From NCBI GenBank assembly GCA_947625245.1, contig CANQNO010000005.1:34415-98414 (forward strand): DNA of 64,000 nt. The letters run 5' to 3'. The notes under the pieces are model-generated. The model had not been told where the DNA came from and made no database searches. It saw only the letters and a list, made by a program, of their open reading frames with translations. Positions 36,342 to 46,580 of this stretch are shown here, piece by piece. Both the position numbers and the translations under genes were made by a program. Numbering within the stretch: position 1 is the stretch's first letter; each line of letters begins with the position of its first letter. This stretch comes from an uncultured Clostridia bacterium (lineage in GTDB: Bacteria > Bacillota > Clostridia > Christensenellales > Borkfalkiaceae).

Positions 36342-36391
36342 GCGTTTTTAAAAGATATAACGCCATTTCACCGAAATTTCGTTTTGCGGGC

Positions 36392-37516
<1,125 letters not shown>

Positions 37517-37555
37517 TCAACACCATACAATAAACGGTACGCCGCAGCATACCGC

Positions 37556-37837
37556 TTAATTGAATAAATCGGAATGAGTACCCGTCCTTATCAGCTTTAA
37601 TATAAGGATATCGTTATCTATTTTATAAATAAGCAACCAATCGGGCCGGATATGGCACTCCCGAACGTCTTTATATTCCTTCGAATCGGTCAAAGCGTGG
37701 TCGCGGTATTTTTCGGGCAACTCCCGCCCGTTTGCGAGAAGAAATATTACCTTTTGCAATTCGGCAATATCGCAACCTCTTTTCACGGCAAGTTTATAGT
37801 CCTTTTTAAATTGACCGTGAAATTCGATTTTAAGCAT
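37556..37837 (-). CDS. YafQ/RelE-family mRNA interferase toxin
   Basis: 93 residues with the YafQ pattern: FHGQFKKDYKLAVKRGCDIAE, LPEKYRDHALTDSKEYKDVREC, HIRPDWLLIYKID and a C-terminal RTGTHSDLF. The conserved His, Asp and Phe positions for ribosome-dependent mRNA cleavage are present. It overlaps the antitoxin gene by 8 nt, downstream of it, the normal order. Confidence 0.9.
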   Translation of the reverse strand: MLKIEFHGQFKKDYKLAVKRGCDIAELQKVIFLLANGRELPEKYRDHALTDSKEYKDVRECHIRPDWLLIYKIDNDILILKLIRTGTHSDLFN

Positions 37838-38096
37838 TTAAAGCCTCCATAAGGGCTTCAACGCTGTCAAACGGTCCGTGCATGTCCTCGCCGTTTTCGG
37901 AATCGGCAATGGCTTTCGCCGTCAGGGCATTGGGTACATCACGCGATACTTCAAAGGGAATACATTGCCCCGCTATCGATTTTTTAAGAAAAATATTTAT
38001 TGCAGTAGACAAATCAAGCCCCAAATCCGCAAACAATTCCTGCGCCTGCTTTTTTACTTCCGCGTCAATGCTGATATTGGTAGAAATTTTAGCCAT
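37830..38096 (-). CDS. RelB/DinJ-family antitoxin
   Basis: 88 residues. A ribbon-helix-helix N-terminus (ISTNISIDAEVKKQAQELFA) and a toxin-binding C-terminus (FEVSRDVPNALTAKAIADS) are present. GGGGGA lies 5 nt before ATG. DinJ-type antitoxins autorepress the operon with their toxin. Confidence 0.9.
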   Translation of the reverse strand: MAKISTNISIDAEVKKQAQELFADLGLDLSTAINIFLKKSIAGQCIPFEVSRDVPNALTAKAIADSENGEDMHGPFDSVEALMEALNA

Positions 38097-38119
38097 ATTA
38101 ATCCCCCTATGTTAAATAG

Positions 38120-38170
38120 ATTGTAACATATTATATGCAAAATGTCAACATAAAATACACATATTATGTG
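38120..38170 (-). promoter_or_regulatory. Toxin-antitoxin promoter and palindromes
   Basis: -35 TTGACA (38143-38148), 17-bp spacer, -10 TACAAT (38120-38125). Upstream is the perfect palindrome CACATATTATGTG (38158-38170), and a related AACATATTATATG begins at 38125. These are plausible DinJ operator sites. Confidence 0.6.
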
Positions 38171-38412
38171 AGAGCGCGCGGCTTTCCCGAAATTATGAGG
38201 GGCTTAGAGCCGAGAAAGACAAGGAAAGCAAGCGACGACCGCAGCGAGTGTACAAAGAAGTACACGAACAAGGCGGAGCTGCTTGATACTAAAATAAAAT
38301 TGATGATGGGATTAGAAGCAAGCAGGTCGAGGAGCGCGCGGCTTTACCGAAGGGAGTTTACTATAAGGTAAATAACCGAGGGAAAACGCAAGCGCGACAA
38401 AGAGATGCGCCG
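38168..38412. repeat. Degenerate repeat element between toxin-antitoxin and queA
   Basis: No gene is seen in the 317 bp before queA. GAGCGCGCGGCTTT occurs twice (starting near 38172 and 38333). A hairpin of the form GTTTAC...GTAAAT follows CGAAGG. It resembles the element between queA and ruvB. Confidence 0.45.
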
Positions 38413-38413
38413 C

Positions 38414-39439
38414 TTATAAGACCATCATAGCGTCGCCGAAGGAGAAGAAACGATACCTTTCCCTAACCGCCGTTTCGTATACGGACAATATCTCTTCCCT
38501 GCCGCACATTGCGGCGACAAGCATTATGAGGGTGCTTTCGGGCAGGTGAAAGTTGGTTATGAGCGCATTTACGCATTTGAATTTATAAGGCGGGTAAATG
38601 AAGATATTAGTATCGCCCTTTTGCGGCGTTAAAAAGCCGTTTTCGTCAGCCGCGCTTTCGAGCGTACGCACGGAAGTGGTGCCTACGGCTATAACTCTTC
38701 TGCCCTCGCTTTTGGCGGCATTGATAGTTTTTGCAGCTTCATCGCCGATTTCGAAATATTCGGAGTGCATTTTGTGGTCGGTTATAATGTCCTCTTTGAC
38801 GGGGCGGAAAGTGCCGAGCCCGACGTGCAAAAGCACTTCGGCAATTTCAACCCCCATATCCCTGATTTTTTGAAGAAGTTCGGGGGTGAAATGCAAACCC
38901 GCAGTGGGCGCCGCCGCCGAACCGTCGTATTTTGCGTAAACGGTTTGGTAGCGGTCTTTATCCTTTAATTTTTGCCTGATATAGGGCGGCAGGGGCATAT
39001 TCCCGACCCGCGCAAGGATATCTTCGAACACGCCGTCATAGCTGAATTTTATTATCCTTTCACCGCTGTCGGTGACCGAAAGAACGGTTAAAGACAGCTC
39101 GTCCGAAACATAGAGTTCTTTGCCGGGCGTACACTTTTTGCCCGGTTTTACAAGCGCTTCCCACTCGTCAATGGAACGGCGTTTTAGCAGCAGCACTTCC
39201 ACCGCCCCGCCGTTTCGGGTGTGCGCGTAAAGCCGCGCAGGCAAAACTTTTGTGTTGTTTACAACCAAAACGTCGCCGCGCCTTAAATAGTCGGTTACAT
39301 CCCTGAAAATACGGTGCTCGATTTTTTTCGTCGCCCTGTCGTAAACGAGCAAACGGGAAGAATCTCGCGGGGTCGCGGGAGTTTGGGCAATGAGTTCTTC
39401 GGGAAGATTGTAATAAAAATCGCTTTTTTTGAATTGCAT
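38414..39439 (-). CDS. queA: S-adenosylmethionine:tRNA ribosyltransferase-isomerase
   Basis: 341 residues with the expected signatures (FYYNLPEELIAQTPATPRDS, GDVLVVNNTKVLPARL, PTAGLHFTPELL, LHVGLGTFRPVK, NFHLPESTLIMLVAA). It transfers and isomerises the ribosyl group of AdoMet to form epoxyqueuosine in tRNA. It belongs with tgt functionally. Confidence 0.97.
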   Translation of the reverse strand: MQFKKSDFYYNLPEELIAQTPATPRDSSRLLVYDRATKKIEHRIFRDVTDYLRRGDVLVVNNTKVLPARLYAHTRNGGAVEVLLLKRRSIDEWEALVKPGKKCTPGKELYVSDELSLTVLSVTDSGERIIKFSYDGVFEDILARVGNMPLPPYIRQKLKDKDRYQTVYAKYDGSAAAPTAGLHFTPELLQKIRDMGVEIAEVLLHVGLGTFRPVKEDIITDHKMHSEYFEIGDEAAKTINAAKSEGRRVIAVGTTSVRTLESAADENGFLTPQKGDTNIFIYPPYKFKCVNALITNFHLPESTLIMLVAAMCGREEILSVYETAVRERYRFFSFGDAMMVL

Positions 39440-39491
39440 GGTTTTATTTATGCGGATATTATTTATTATTTAGAAAGCCATTAAAAAGAGA

Positions 39492-39610
39492 AACCGCGGA
39501 GAAGCGAGTTATGCAAGGAGTGCGAGGATAACCCGAAGGAGCTTACTTTGATGGTAAGTGACTGAGGGTTGCCACAGCACGACACAGCAGAACGAAGCTT
39601 ATACGCGGTT
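39492..39610. repeat. Inverted-repeat-bounded element between queA and ruvB
   Basis: AACCGCG at one end and CGCGGTT at the other bound about 119 bp. The interior includes CGAAGGAGCTTACT and GGTAAGTGACTGAGG, which form a hairpin. A related phrase lies in the element downstream of queA. Confidence 0.45.
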
Positions 39611-39619
39611 TACGGCAGT

Positions 39620-40681
39620 TTAATCGGGTTTGTCGAACATCGATATCTGCTCCCTCTGCCTGTCGGTCATTTTAAGACCCAAATGCTCGTACCCGCCGCG
39701 GAGTATCATCCTGCCTCGCGGGGTGCGGGCGATAAAGCCGAGCTGTAATAAATAGGGTTCGTAAACGTCCTCTATGGTGCCCGCGTCCTCGTTTATGGTA
39801 GCGGCAAGGGTTTCGAGCCCGACGGGCCGCCCGTCGAACTTTTGCGCCATTGCCCGCAGAAGCGAGCGGTCCACCTCGTCGAGACCCAACTCGTCCACTT
39901 CCAATTTTTCGAGCGCGAAGCGGGCGTCGCCGAGGGTGACTTTTTGGTTGCCCTTAATGGTGGAAAAGTCGCGGACGCGCTTTAAAAGGCGGTTGGCTAT
40001 ACGGGGGGTTCCGCGGCTCCTTTTTGAAATTTCGGAAGCCGCGCTGTCGTCTATTTCTATTGCGAGGGCACGTGCGGAACGCAAGACGATTTCCATAAGT
40101 TCGGCGGGGGTGTACATTTCGAGACGGCAGATTATGCCGAAACGGTCGCGCAAGGGGTTGGAAATCATGCCCGCGCGGGTGGTTGCGCCTATTAAAGTGA
40201 ATTTTTTTAGAGTAAAGCGGATATTCCGCGCGCTGGGACCTTTGCCGACGATAATGTCGAGGGCGTAATCTTCCATTGCGGAATACAAAATCTCCTCAAC
40301 GTTCCTGTTAAGGCGGTGGATTTCGTCTATAAACAGAACGTCGCCCTCGTTCAGGTTTGTAAGAATAGCCGCGAGGTCGCCGCTCCTTTCGATTGCGGGT
40401 GCGCTGGTGAGTTTGAGCTGTCCGCCCATTTCGTTGGCAATTATGTGCGCGAGGGTGGTTTTGCCGAGACCGGGCGCGCCGTAAAGCAAAACGTGTTCCA
40501 AAACTTCGCCGCGCTGTTTGGCGGCGTCCATAAAGGTCTTTAAATTTTCCTTGACCTTGCCCTGACCCACATAGGCGTCGAGCGTTTTGGGGCGAAGCAC
40601 GTTTTCTTCGTAATCGTACTCCCCTTTCGTGCTCTGCACAAGCCGCTTTTCGCCGAAATCCTCGTCATCTTCGAAAAACAT
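39620..40681 (-). CDS. ruvB: Holliday junction branch migration helicase RuvB
   Basis: 353 residues. Walker [12 protein letters not shown], Walker [10 protein letters not shown], sensor TTRAGMIS and the C-terminal winged-helix end ([10 protein letters not shown]) are complete. It is the AAA+ motor that acts with RuvA. It starts 3 nt after ruvA. Confidence 0.98.
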   Translation of the reverse strand: MFFEDDEDFGEKRLVQSTKGEYDYEENVLRPKTLDAYVGQGKVKENLKTFMDAAKQRGEVLEHVLLYGAPGLGKTTLAHIIANEMGGQLKLTSAPAIERSGDLAAILTNLNEGDVLFIDEIHRLNRNVEEILYSAMEDYALDIIVGKGPSARNIRFTLKKFTLIGATTRAGMISNPLRDRFGIICRLEMYTPAELMEIVLRSARALAIEIDDSAASEISKRSRGTPRIANRLLKRVRDFSTIKGNQKVTLGDARFALEKLEVDELGLDEVDRSLLRAMAQKFDGRPVGLETLAATINEDAGTIEDVYEPYLLQLGFIARTPRGRMILRGGYEHLGLKMTDRQREQISMFDKPD

Positions 40682-40684
40682 AGT

Positions 40685-41275
40685 TTACATTCCTTTCAAT
40701 GCGGACATTATAATATCTTCCACGCTCACCGCGCCGCTCTCTTTGGCGCGGGATATAGCCTTAACGCTCTCCTGCCGCGAAAAGCCGAGGGTCATAAGCG
40801 CGACTACCGCGTCCTCGTCGCCCGCCCCGACCTGTACGGCGGGCGCAACCTTCGCGCCGTCCGGCAGAGAAATTTCTCCCACTTTTTCACGCAGTTCCAA
40901 AATTATGCGCTCCGCCGTCTTTTTGCCCATCCCCTTTACGGAAGAGAGCCGCTTTACGTCGTTTGTGGCTATAGCCGCGGCGACGTCGCCCGCATTCATG
41001 CACGAGAGCACGGCAATGCCCATTTTTGGACCTACGCCCGATACGGAAATGAGTTTTAAAAACATCTCCTTTTCCTCCGCGCGGGCAAAGCCGAACAAGC
41101 TCATCCCGTCCTCGCGGACCTGCAGGTAGGTGAAGAGTTCGCCCTCTTTACAGCCCGAAAGCTTTTCGAAAGCGGCGGCGGAAAGCCCTATTTCATAGCC
41201 CGTGCCGCCGTCGGTGAGAATAAGCGCCGTTTCGGGCGCGAGGGAAAGTATTTTGCCTTTTACATATCCTATCAT
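40685..41275 (-). CDS. ruvA: Holliday junction DNA helicase subunit RuvA
   Basis: 196 residues. An N-terminal OB-fold (MIGYVKGKILSLAPETALI), helix-hairpin-helix motifs (ISVSGVGPKMGIAVL, LSSVKGMGKKTAERIILEL) and the C-terminal RuvB-contact domain (ALMTLGFSRQESVKAISRA) are in order. It binds the four-way junction. Confidence 0.97.
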   Translation of the reverse strand: MIGYVKGKILSLAPETALILTDGGTGYEIGLSAAAFEKLSGCKEGELFTYLQVREDGMSLFGFARAEEKEMFLKLISVSGVGPKMGIAVLSCMNAGDVAAAIATNDVKRLSSVKGMGKKTAERIILELREKVGEISLPDGAKVAPAVQVGAGDEDAVVALMTLGFSRQESVKAISRAKESGAVSVEDIIMSALKGM

Positions 41276-41284
41276 AATTTTATT

Positions 41285-41782
41285 TTACCTTATACCGAAC
41301 AATTTTCCGAAGCGTGAAGTATGGGCGTGGCACAGCGCGACGGCGAGCGCGTCGGCAGCGTCGTCGGGGCGGGGGATCTTGTCGAGCCGCAACAGCGAAG
41401 TGACCACATGCTGCATTTGCACTTTGTCCGCCTTTCCGTAACCCGTAAGCGACTGCTTTATCTGGTTAGGGGTGTATTCGTAAAGCTTGCCGCAGTACTT
41501 GATGCAGGTCAACAGCATAACCCCCCTTGCATGCGCTACGGGTATGCCCGTGGTTATGTTTTTGGAAAAGAACAACTCCTCCACGGCAATCTCTTCGGGC
41601 TTAAACTTTGCAAGAATTTTGTTTATGCCCTCTTCGAGCATGGCAAGGCGCACGGGCAGGCTTTCGTCTTTGGGGGTAAGCACCACCCCGAAATCCACCG
41701 CCGCCGTGCTGTCGTTTTTGAGTTTTTCCACCACCCCGTATCCCATCGTGGCGAGACCGGGGTCGAGACCGAGAATTATCAT
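41285..41782 (-). CDS. ruvC: Holliday junction endonuclease RuvC
   Basis: 165 residues from the ATG giving MIILGLDPGL, the canonical N-terminus; eight further in-frame codons upstream are excluded. Asp7, a Glu in VEELFFSKN, and late acidic residues (DDAADALAVALCHAH) make the RNase H-fold active site. It resolves the junction handled by RuvAB. It is the first gene of ruvCAB. Confidence 0.96.
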   Translation of the reverse strand: MIILGLDPGLATMGYGVVEKLKNDSTAAVDFGVVLTPKDESLPVRLAMLEEGINKILAKFKPEEIAVEELFFSKNITTGIPVAHARGVMLLTCIKYCGKLYEYTPNQIKQSLTGYGKADKVQMQHVVTSLLRLDKIPRPDDAADALAVALCHAHTSRFGKLFGIR

Positions 41783-41822
41783 CAGCCAAACCCGAAGAAA
41801 TTGCAATTATTATATATTATAT

Positions 41823-41851
41823 ATTGTAAAGAGTTTTACGCGATAAGTCAA
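41823..41851 (-). promoter_or_regulatory. Sigma-A promoter of ruvCAB
   Basis: -35 TTGACT (41846-41851), 17-bp spacer, -10 TACAAT (41823-41828). Confidence 0.75.
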
Positions 41852-41964
41852 CTTTTTAAAACGTGCCGATAAAGCCTAATAGGCGGCAAAAGCGGTTTTT
41901 ATTTTTGTGATTTTTCATATTTTAAGTAAATACGTCAAAGTAGTTGTTGTACTCAGGCGTTTCG

Positions 41965-42002
41965 CTAAAAAAGGCGCTCTGCCCGCGTTTGCGGACAGAG
42001 CG
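41965..42002 (-). terminator. Terminator of the pyrimidine operon
   Basis: A stem of 11 pairs with one mismatch (CGCTCTG.CCGC / GCGG.CAGAGCG), loop GTTT; the minus strand continues with CCTTTTTTAG. Confidence 0.85.
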
Positions 42003-42037
42003 TTCTTTTATTGTTAAATTTTTTATGATTTTTATTT

Positions 42038-42697
42038 TTAAATTTCCGCGCCGTAGATTTGGCGGTATTCTTTCATTTTGTCAAGATATTCTTTGCCGCC
42101 TATAACTCCCTGTTCTATTGCGGAAATTATGTCGTTTATGGTGACTATGGGGAAAACTTTTATGCCGAATTCTTCGTAAACTTCGCGCACGGCGGAAAGG
42201 CGGCTTTCGAGACCGCGTTCCATCCTGTCCACGGAAATTACCATACCTTCCACCCGCACATCGGCAGCCGAGGCGAGTTTGGGCAAAATTTCCCTCAGCG
42301 CCTTGCCCGAAGTCATTACGTCCTCTATAATTATTACCTTGTCGCCGTCTTTAAGCTGTTTTCCCACAAACAGCCCGCCCTCGCCGTGGTCCTTTACTTC
42401 TTTTCTGTCAAAGCAGTATTCAATATCGATATTGTGGTTGTTGTAAAGGGCTACAGCCGTGGTAACGGCGAGCGGGATCCCCTTGTATGCGGGTCCGACG
42501 AGGGCATCGGCTTTAAGCCCGTTTTCCACTATGCAGCGGGCGTAATATTCGCCGAGTTTTGCGAGCTGCGCGCCCGATTTGTAGTTGCCCGTGTTTATGA
42601 AATAGGGGGCTATCCTGCCGCTCTTCAAGGTAAATTCGCCGAATTTCAATACCCCGTTTTCCACCATAAATTTAATAAATTCGTTTTTATAAGTCAT
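42038..42697 (-). CDS. pyrE: Orotate phosphoribosyltransferase
   Basis: 219 residues. The PRPP-binding motif KVIIIEDVMTSGKALREIL and substrate-site LKSGRIAPYFINTG are present. It converts orotate and PRPP to OMP. It is the last gene of the operon, 8 bp after pyrD. Confidence 0.96.
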   Translation of the reverse strand: MTYKNEFIKFMVENGVLKFGEFTLKSGRIAPYFINTGNYKSGAQLAKLGEYYARCIVENGLKADALVGPAYKGIPLAVTTAVALYNNHNIDIEYCFDRKEVKDHGEGGLFVGKQLKDGDKVIIIEDVMTSGKALREILPKLASAADVRVEGMVISVDRMERGLESRLSAVREVYEEFGIKVFPIVTINDIISAIEQGVIGGKEYLDKMKEYRQIYGAEI

Positions 42698-42705
42698 ATT
42701 TCACC

Positions 42706-43617
42706 TCAGTTTAAAGTCAGCGCGCCGACTATTTCGTTGACGTCCTTTATGCCGTGGCGGTCGAGCCAGCCGCTCAGCCCGTAAATAATTTCGGGCATGG
42801 CGTTGGCGTTGGAAAAATTGGCAGTGCCCACCTGTACGGCGCGCGCGCCCGCCATTAAAAATTCAACCGCGTCCTCCGCGCAGGTAATGCCGCCCATGCC
42901 GATTACGGGAATTTTTACGGCATGCGCCGCTTCGTATACCATTTTTAAAGCTATAGGCTTTATGCCCGCGCCCGAAACGCCTCCCGTGTTGTTGGCGAGT
43001 ATGGGTTTGCGGCGCTCTATGTCTATAGCCATGCCCGCAATGGTGTTTATAAGCGAAATGCAGTCCGCGCCGCCCGCTTCCGCCGCCCGCGCGTTTACGG
43101 GGATACTCTCCGCATTGGGCGAAAGCTTGACTATGAGCGGGGTCTTTTTAAGATTGGATTTGCAGAGTTTTGTAACCTCTTCGATATTCTGCGGCTTTAC
43201 GCCCAAAGCCATGCCGCCCGCGCGGACGTTGGGACAGGAGATGTTTAGCTCTATCATATCGGTAAGCCCGTCGAGGCGGGCGCAGATATTGCCGTAATCT
43301 TCAAGCGTTTTGCCCGCAACGTTGGCTATTATTACCACGCCTTTCTTTTTGAGAAAGGGCAAATCTTCGCTAATAAAGCGTTCGACGCCCGGGTTTTGCA
43401 GCCCCACGGCGTTTAAAATTACCGAACTGCCTTCGGCTATCCTCGGCACGGGGTTGCCCGCGCGGGGTTCGAGCGTGGTGCCCTTAGTGGATACCCCGCC
43501 CAAAACGGATATGTCGTAGAGGAGATTGAATTCCCTGCCGAACCCGAACGTCCCGCTTGCGGCTATAACGGGATTTTTGAATTTTACGCCGCATATTTCC
43601 ACTTGCAAATTAGCCAT
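42706..43617 (-). CDS. pyrD: Dihydroorotate dehydrogenase B, catalytic subunit
   Basis: 303 residues from the ATG that overlaps the pyrK stop (TAATG); the longer upstream frame is a shadow. The FMN barrel shows NPVIAASGTFGFG, ELNISCPN with the nearby catalytic Cys, PLIVKLSPNA and GMGGITCAEDAVEFLMAGA. Class 1B enzymes use PyrK for electron transfer to NAD. Confidence 0.96.
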   Translation of the reverse strand: MANLQVEICGVKFKNPVIAASGTFGFGREFNLLYDISVLGGVSTKGTTLEPRAGNPVPRIAEGSSVILNAVGLQNPGVERFISEDLPFLKKKGVVIIANVAGKTLEDYGNICARLDGLTDMIELNISCPNVRAGGMALGVKPQNIEEVTKLCKSNLKKTPLIVKLSPNAESIPVNARAAEAGGADCISLINTIAGMAIDIERRKPILANNTGGVSGAGIKPIALKMVYEAAHAVKIPVIGMGGITCAEDAVEFLMAGARAVQVGTANFSNANAMPEIIYGLSGWLDRHGIKDVNEIVGALTLN

Positions 43618-44375
43618 TACAAAGTTACCTCGCCTATTCCGAATACTGGACCGTCGCGGCAGACGCGCAAATTTTCGCCCGAAGCCGACTTGCAGACGCA
43701 AACAAGGCAGGCGCCCAGCCCGCAACCCATCCTCTCTTCGAGGGAGACGAAGCAAGGGGTGGTTATACCCTCTTCCTCCAGCTTCTGTTTTAAAATTCTG
43801 AGCATTACGGGGGGACCGCAGGAGATTATTACGTCCGCGGGCACGTTATTTCTGTCCGAAAGAAAGGCGGAAACGGCGTTGCCCTTTTCGCCGAAACTGC
43901 CGTCGTCGGTGGTTACTACAAGCTTTTTGCTCTTGTTGAGTTCGCTCCAAAGGCACACGGCGTCCACGTTCCTGAACCCGATATAGGAATAAAAATTCTT
44001 TTCGCCGCAATACTCGCGGATCACGGCTATAAGGGGGAATACCCCCACTCCGCCGCCTATGACGGCTATGTTTTTATACCCGTCGAGGTCAAACCAATTG
44101 CCCAGCGGAAGCAAAACGCGCAATTTTCTGCCCGCTTCCACCGTGCTTAAATATTTTGTGCCCTTGCCCTTTATTTGGTAACACGCCGAAACGTCGTTGC
44201 CCTCTGTTATGCAGATGCCGAGGGGGCGCCTTAAAAGCTGTGCGCCGTCGCCCGTGGACAGGTTTAAAAACTGTCCGCCGTGCATTTTTTCGGTTTCGGG
44301 CAGTGTAAGGGTTATCATATAGATGTTTTCGGCGATTTTTTTGTTGCTTTTTACGGTTGCAAGCAGGTCTTTCAT
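43617..44375 (-). CDS. pyrK: Dihydroorotate dehydrogenase B, electron-transfer subunit
   Basis: 252 residues from ATG overlapping the pyrF stop by 4 nt. It has FAD-binding (LLRRPLGICI) and NAD-binding (IAVIGGGVGVFPLIAVI) regions and the 2Fe-2S motif MGCGLGACLVCVC with a following Cys. It passes electrons from PyrD to NAD+. Confidence 0.95.
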   Translation of the reverse strand: MKDLLATVKSNKKIAENIYMITLTLPETEKMHGGQFLNLSTGDGAQLLRRPLGICITEGNDVSACYQIKGKGTKYLSTVEAGRKLRVLLPLGNWFDLDGYKNIAVIGGGVGVFPLIAVIREYCGEKNFYSYIGFRNVDAVCLWSELNKSKKLVVTTDDGSFGEKGNAVSAFLSDRNNVPADVIISCGPPVMLRILKQKLEEEGITTPCFVSLEERMGCGLGACLVCVCKSASGENLRVCRDGPVFGIGEVTL

Positions 44376-45286
44376 CTTCCCATTTTCCCTATTGCCGCGG
44401 AGAGGTCTTTTTGCATGTCGATACAAGCCGCGCGCGCCGCTTCGGCGTAGCCCATGCCCTCGTATTGAGGCTTTTTATACGCGCAGATTATGCCGCGGGA
44501 GGAATTGACTATGCCGCCGAGACCGCGCCTTAAGAAACAGCTCCTAATATCTTCTGCGGTGCCGCCCTGCGCGCCGTAGCCGGGTATAAGAAAGAAAGTG
44601 TGCGGCATCTGCATTCTCAGGCGGGAAATTTCTTCGGGGTGGGTTGCGCCGACTACCGCGCCTATTTCGGAATAGCCGTACCTGCCCCTCGACTCCTTGC
44701 CCCACTCTTCCACGAGCGCGCCCATCTTTTCATATATGAACTGCCCGTTCCAAATCCTTATGTCCTGCAGGTCGCTGCTCGAAGGATTGGAAGTTTTTAC
44801 GAGCACGAATATGGTTTTTTTGTAAATTTTGATATCTTCGGCAAACGCCTGTATGCCGTCCGCGCCGAGATAGCCGTTAACGGTGAGCATGTCCGAGGGA
44901 AATGCCTTTAAAAGCCTTTCGCCTATCTGCGTTCTGCCGAGGTACGCCGCCGAATAGCATTTTGCGGTGGAACCTATGTCGTTGCGCTTGCCGTCGGCTA
45001 TTACCATAAGCCCCTTTTTATGGGCGTAGGAAAGGGTTTTGTAAAAGGCTTTCATGCCGCTGTAACCGTACTTTTCGTAGTACGCCGCCTGAACTTTGAC
45101 CGCGGGGACGATGTCCGCGACCGCGTCTATAATGTTCTTGTTGAACTCGAAAATCATTTCCGAGGCACGGCTGAAATTTTTTACCCCCTCTTTCATCTCG
45201 ACGGGCAGATACTCAAAGTCGGTATCCAGCCCCACGCAGGTCGGGTTTTGCAGTTTGATTATTTTGTTGATAAGTCTGTCGATCAT
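44372..45286 (-). CDS. pyrF: Orotidine 5'-phosphate decarboxylase
   Basis: 304 residues of the longer (type 2) subfamily. VGLDTDFEYLP, VKVQAAYYEKYGYSGM and the catalytic VIADGKRNDIGSTA are present. It converts OMP to UMP, the final step of the pathway. Confidence 0.95.
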   Translation of the reverse strand: MIDRLINKIIKLQNPTCVGLDTDFEYLPVEMKEGVKNFSRASEMIFEFNKNIIDAVADIVPAVKVQAAYYEKYGYSGMKAFYKTLSYAHKKGLMVIADGKRNDIGSTAKCYSAAYLGRTQIGERLLKAFPSDMLTVNGYLGADGIQAFAEDIKIYKKTIFVLVKTSNPSSSDLQDIRIWNGQFIYEKMGALVEEWGKESRGRYGYSEIGAVVGATHPEEISRLRMQMPHTFFLIPGYGAQGGTAEDIRSCFLRRGLGGIVNSSRGIICAYKKPQYEGMGYAEAARAACIDMQKDLSAAIGKMGR

Positions 45287-45314
45287 TTTTGTTTACCTCT
45301 GTTTTTTATATTTT

Positions 45315-46580
45315 TTACATTTTATATTTCAAGTCCCCGTCGACGAAAGTGTATTCGGCTCTGCCGTATACTTCAAAACCGTTGAACGGGGTATTTTTGC
45401 CCTTTGAAAGGAATTTTGAGCCGTCTATCTTGTACGGCTTGCCAAAATCGGCTATCACTATGTCCGCGGGCGCGCCCTCTTTGAGTTCGCCGCCCTTAAG
45501 CCCGAGAATTTTTGCGGGGTTAAGGCTCATTTTTTCCATGAGTCGGCTCAAAGTCAGCTTGCCCGTCTTTACGAGATAGGTGTAGCCCAGCGCAAGGCTT
45601 GTCTCAAGTCCGCTTATGCCGAAGGCGGCAAGGTTGTATTCCGTCTGCTTGTCTTTAAGGCTGTGCGGGGCGTGGTCGGTGGCTATGCAGTCTATAGTGC
45701 CGTCGAAGAGCCCGCGGATTATCTCCTCCACGTCGCGCTTTTCGCGCAAGGGCGGGTTGACTTTTGTGAACGTATCGTACGTAAGGGTGACGTCGTCGGT
45801 GAGGGTGAAATAGTGCGGGCAGGTCTCCGCGGTGACCTTTACTCCCCTCGCCTTGGCGCTTCTTATAATTTCCACGCCGCTGTAGGTGGAGACGTGGCAG
45901 ATATGCACGGGAATACCGAGGCTTTCCGAAAGGGCTATTTCACGCGCGATCATGATGTCCTCCGCGGCGCGCGGGCTGCCTTTAAGACCCGAAACGGTGG
46001 AATTGCGGCTCTCGTTCACCACCCCGCCGTCAACAAGGTTGACGTCCTCGCAATGGCACAGGCATTTGAGACCGAAGTCGGAGGCGTATTCCATTGCAAG
46101 CCGCATGATATACGAATTCATTACGGACTTGCCGTCGTCGCTCAAAGCGACCGCGCCCGCCGCTTTCATTTTACCTATATCGGAAAGGCTTTCGCCCTTT
46201 TCGCCCTTAGTTATGGCGCCGACGGGATGGATCTTGCACAGATTTACTTCTTCCGCACGGGATTTTATATACCGTACCACAACGGCGTTGTCGCATACGG
46301 GGTCGGTGTTGGGCATACAGCAGAGCTGGGTCACGCCGCCCTTTACCGCCGCCGCCGCGCCGCTTTGTATATCCTCTTTGCCCTCGAAACCCGGTTCGCG
46401 CAGGTGCACGTGCATATCGATGAGCCCCGGCAGCACGTATTTGCCCGAAGCGTCGAAAGTTTTGCAATTTTCATCTATGCGGGGGGCAATCCCCGCAATC
46501 TTCCCGCCGTCGACCAAAAGGTCGGCTTTTATTTCGCCGCCGTTTAAGACGAGCGTTCCGTTTTTTATAACAAATTTCAT
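45315..46580 (-). CDS. pyrC: Dihydroorotase
   Basis: 421 residues. Metal motif GLIDMHVHLREPG, later HICHVST and CIATDHAPHSLKDK, and a closing metal-dependent hydrolase region (GLKGGELKEGAPADIVIAD). It cyclises carbamoyl-aspartate. Its start overlaps the pyrB stop by 4 nt. Confidence 0.96.
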   Translation of the reverse strand: MKFVIKNGTLVLNGGEIKADLLVDGGKIAGIAPRIDENCKTFDASGKYVLPGLIDMHVHLREPGFEGKEDIQSGAAAAVKGGVTQLCCMPNTDPVCDNAVVVRYIKSRAEEVNLCKIHPVGAITKGEKGESLSDIGKMKAAGAVALSDDGKSVMNSYIMRLAMEYASDFGLKCLCHCEDVNLVDGGVVNESRNSTVSGLKGSPRAAEDIMIAREIALSESLGIPVHICHVSTYSGVEIIRSAKARGVKVTAETCPHYFTLTDDVTLTYDTFTKVNPPLREKRDVEEIIRGLFDGTIDCIATDHAPHSLKDKQTEYNLAAFGISGLETSLALGYTYLVKTGKLTLSRLMEKMSLNPAKILGLKGGELKEGAPADIVIADFGKPYKIDGSKFLSKGKNTPFNGFEVYGRAEYTFVDGDLKYKM

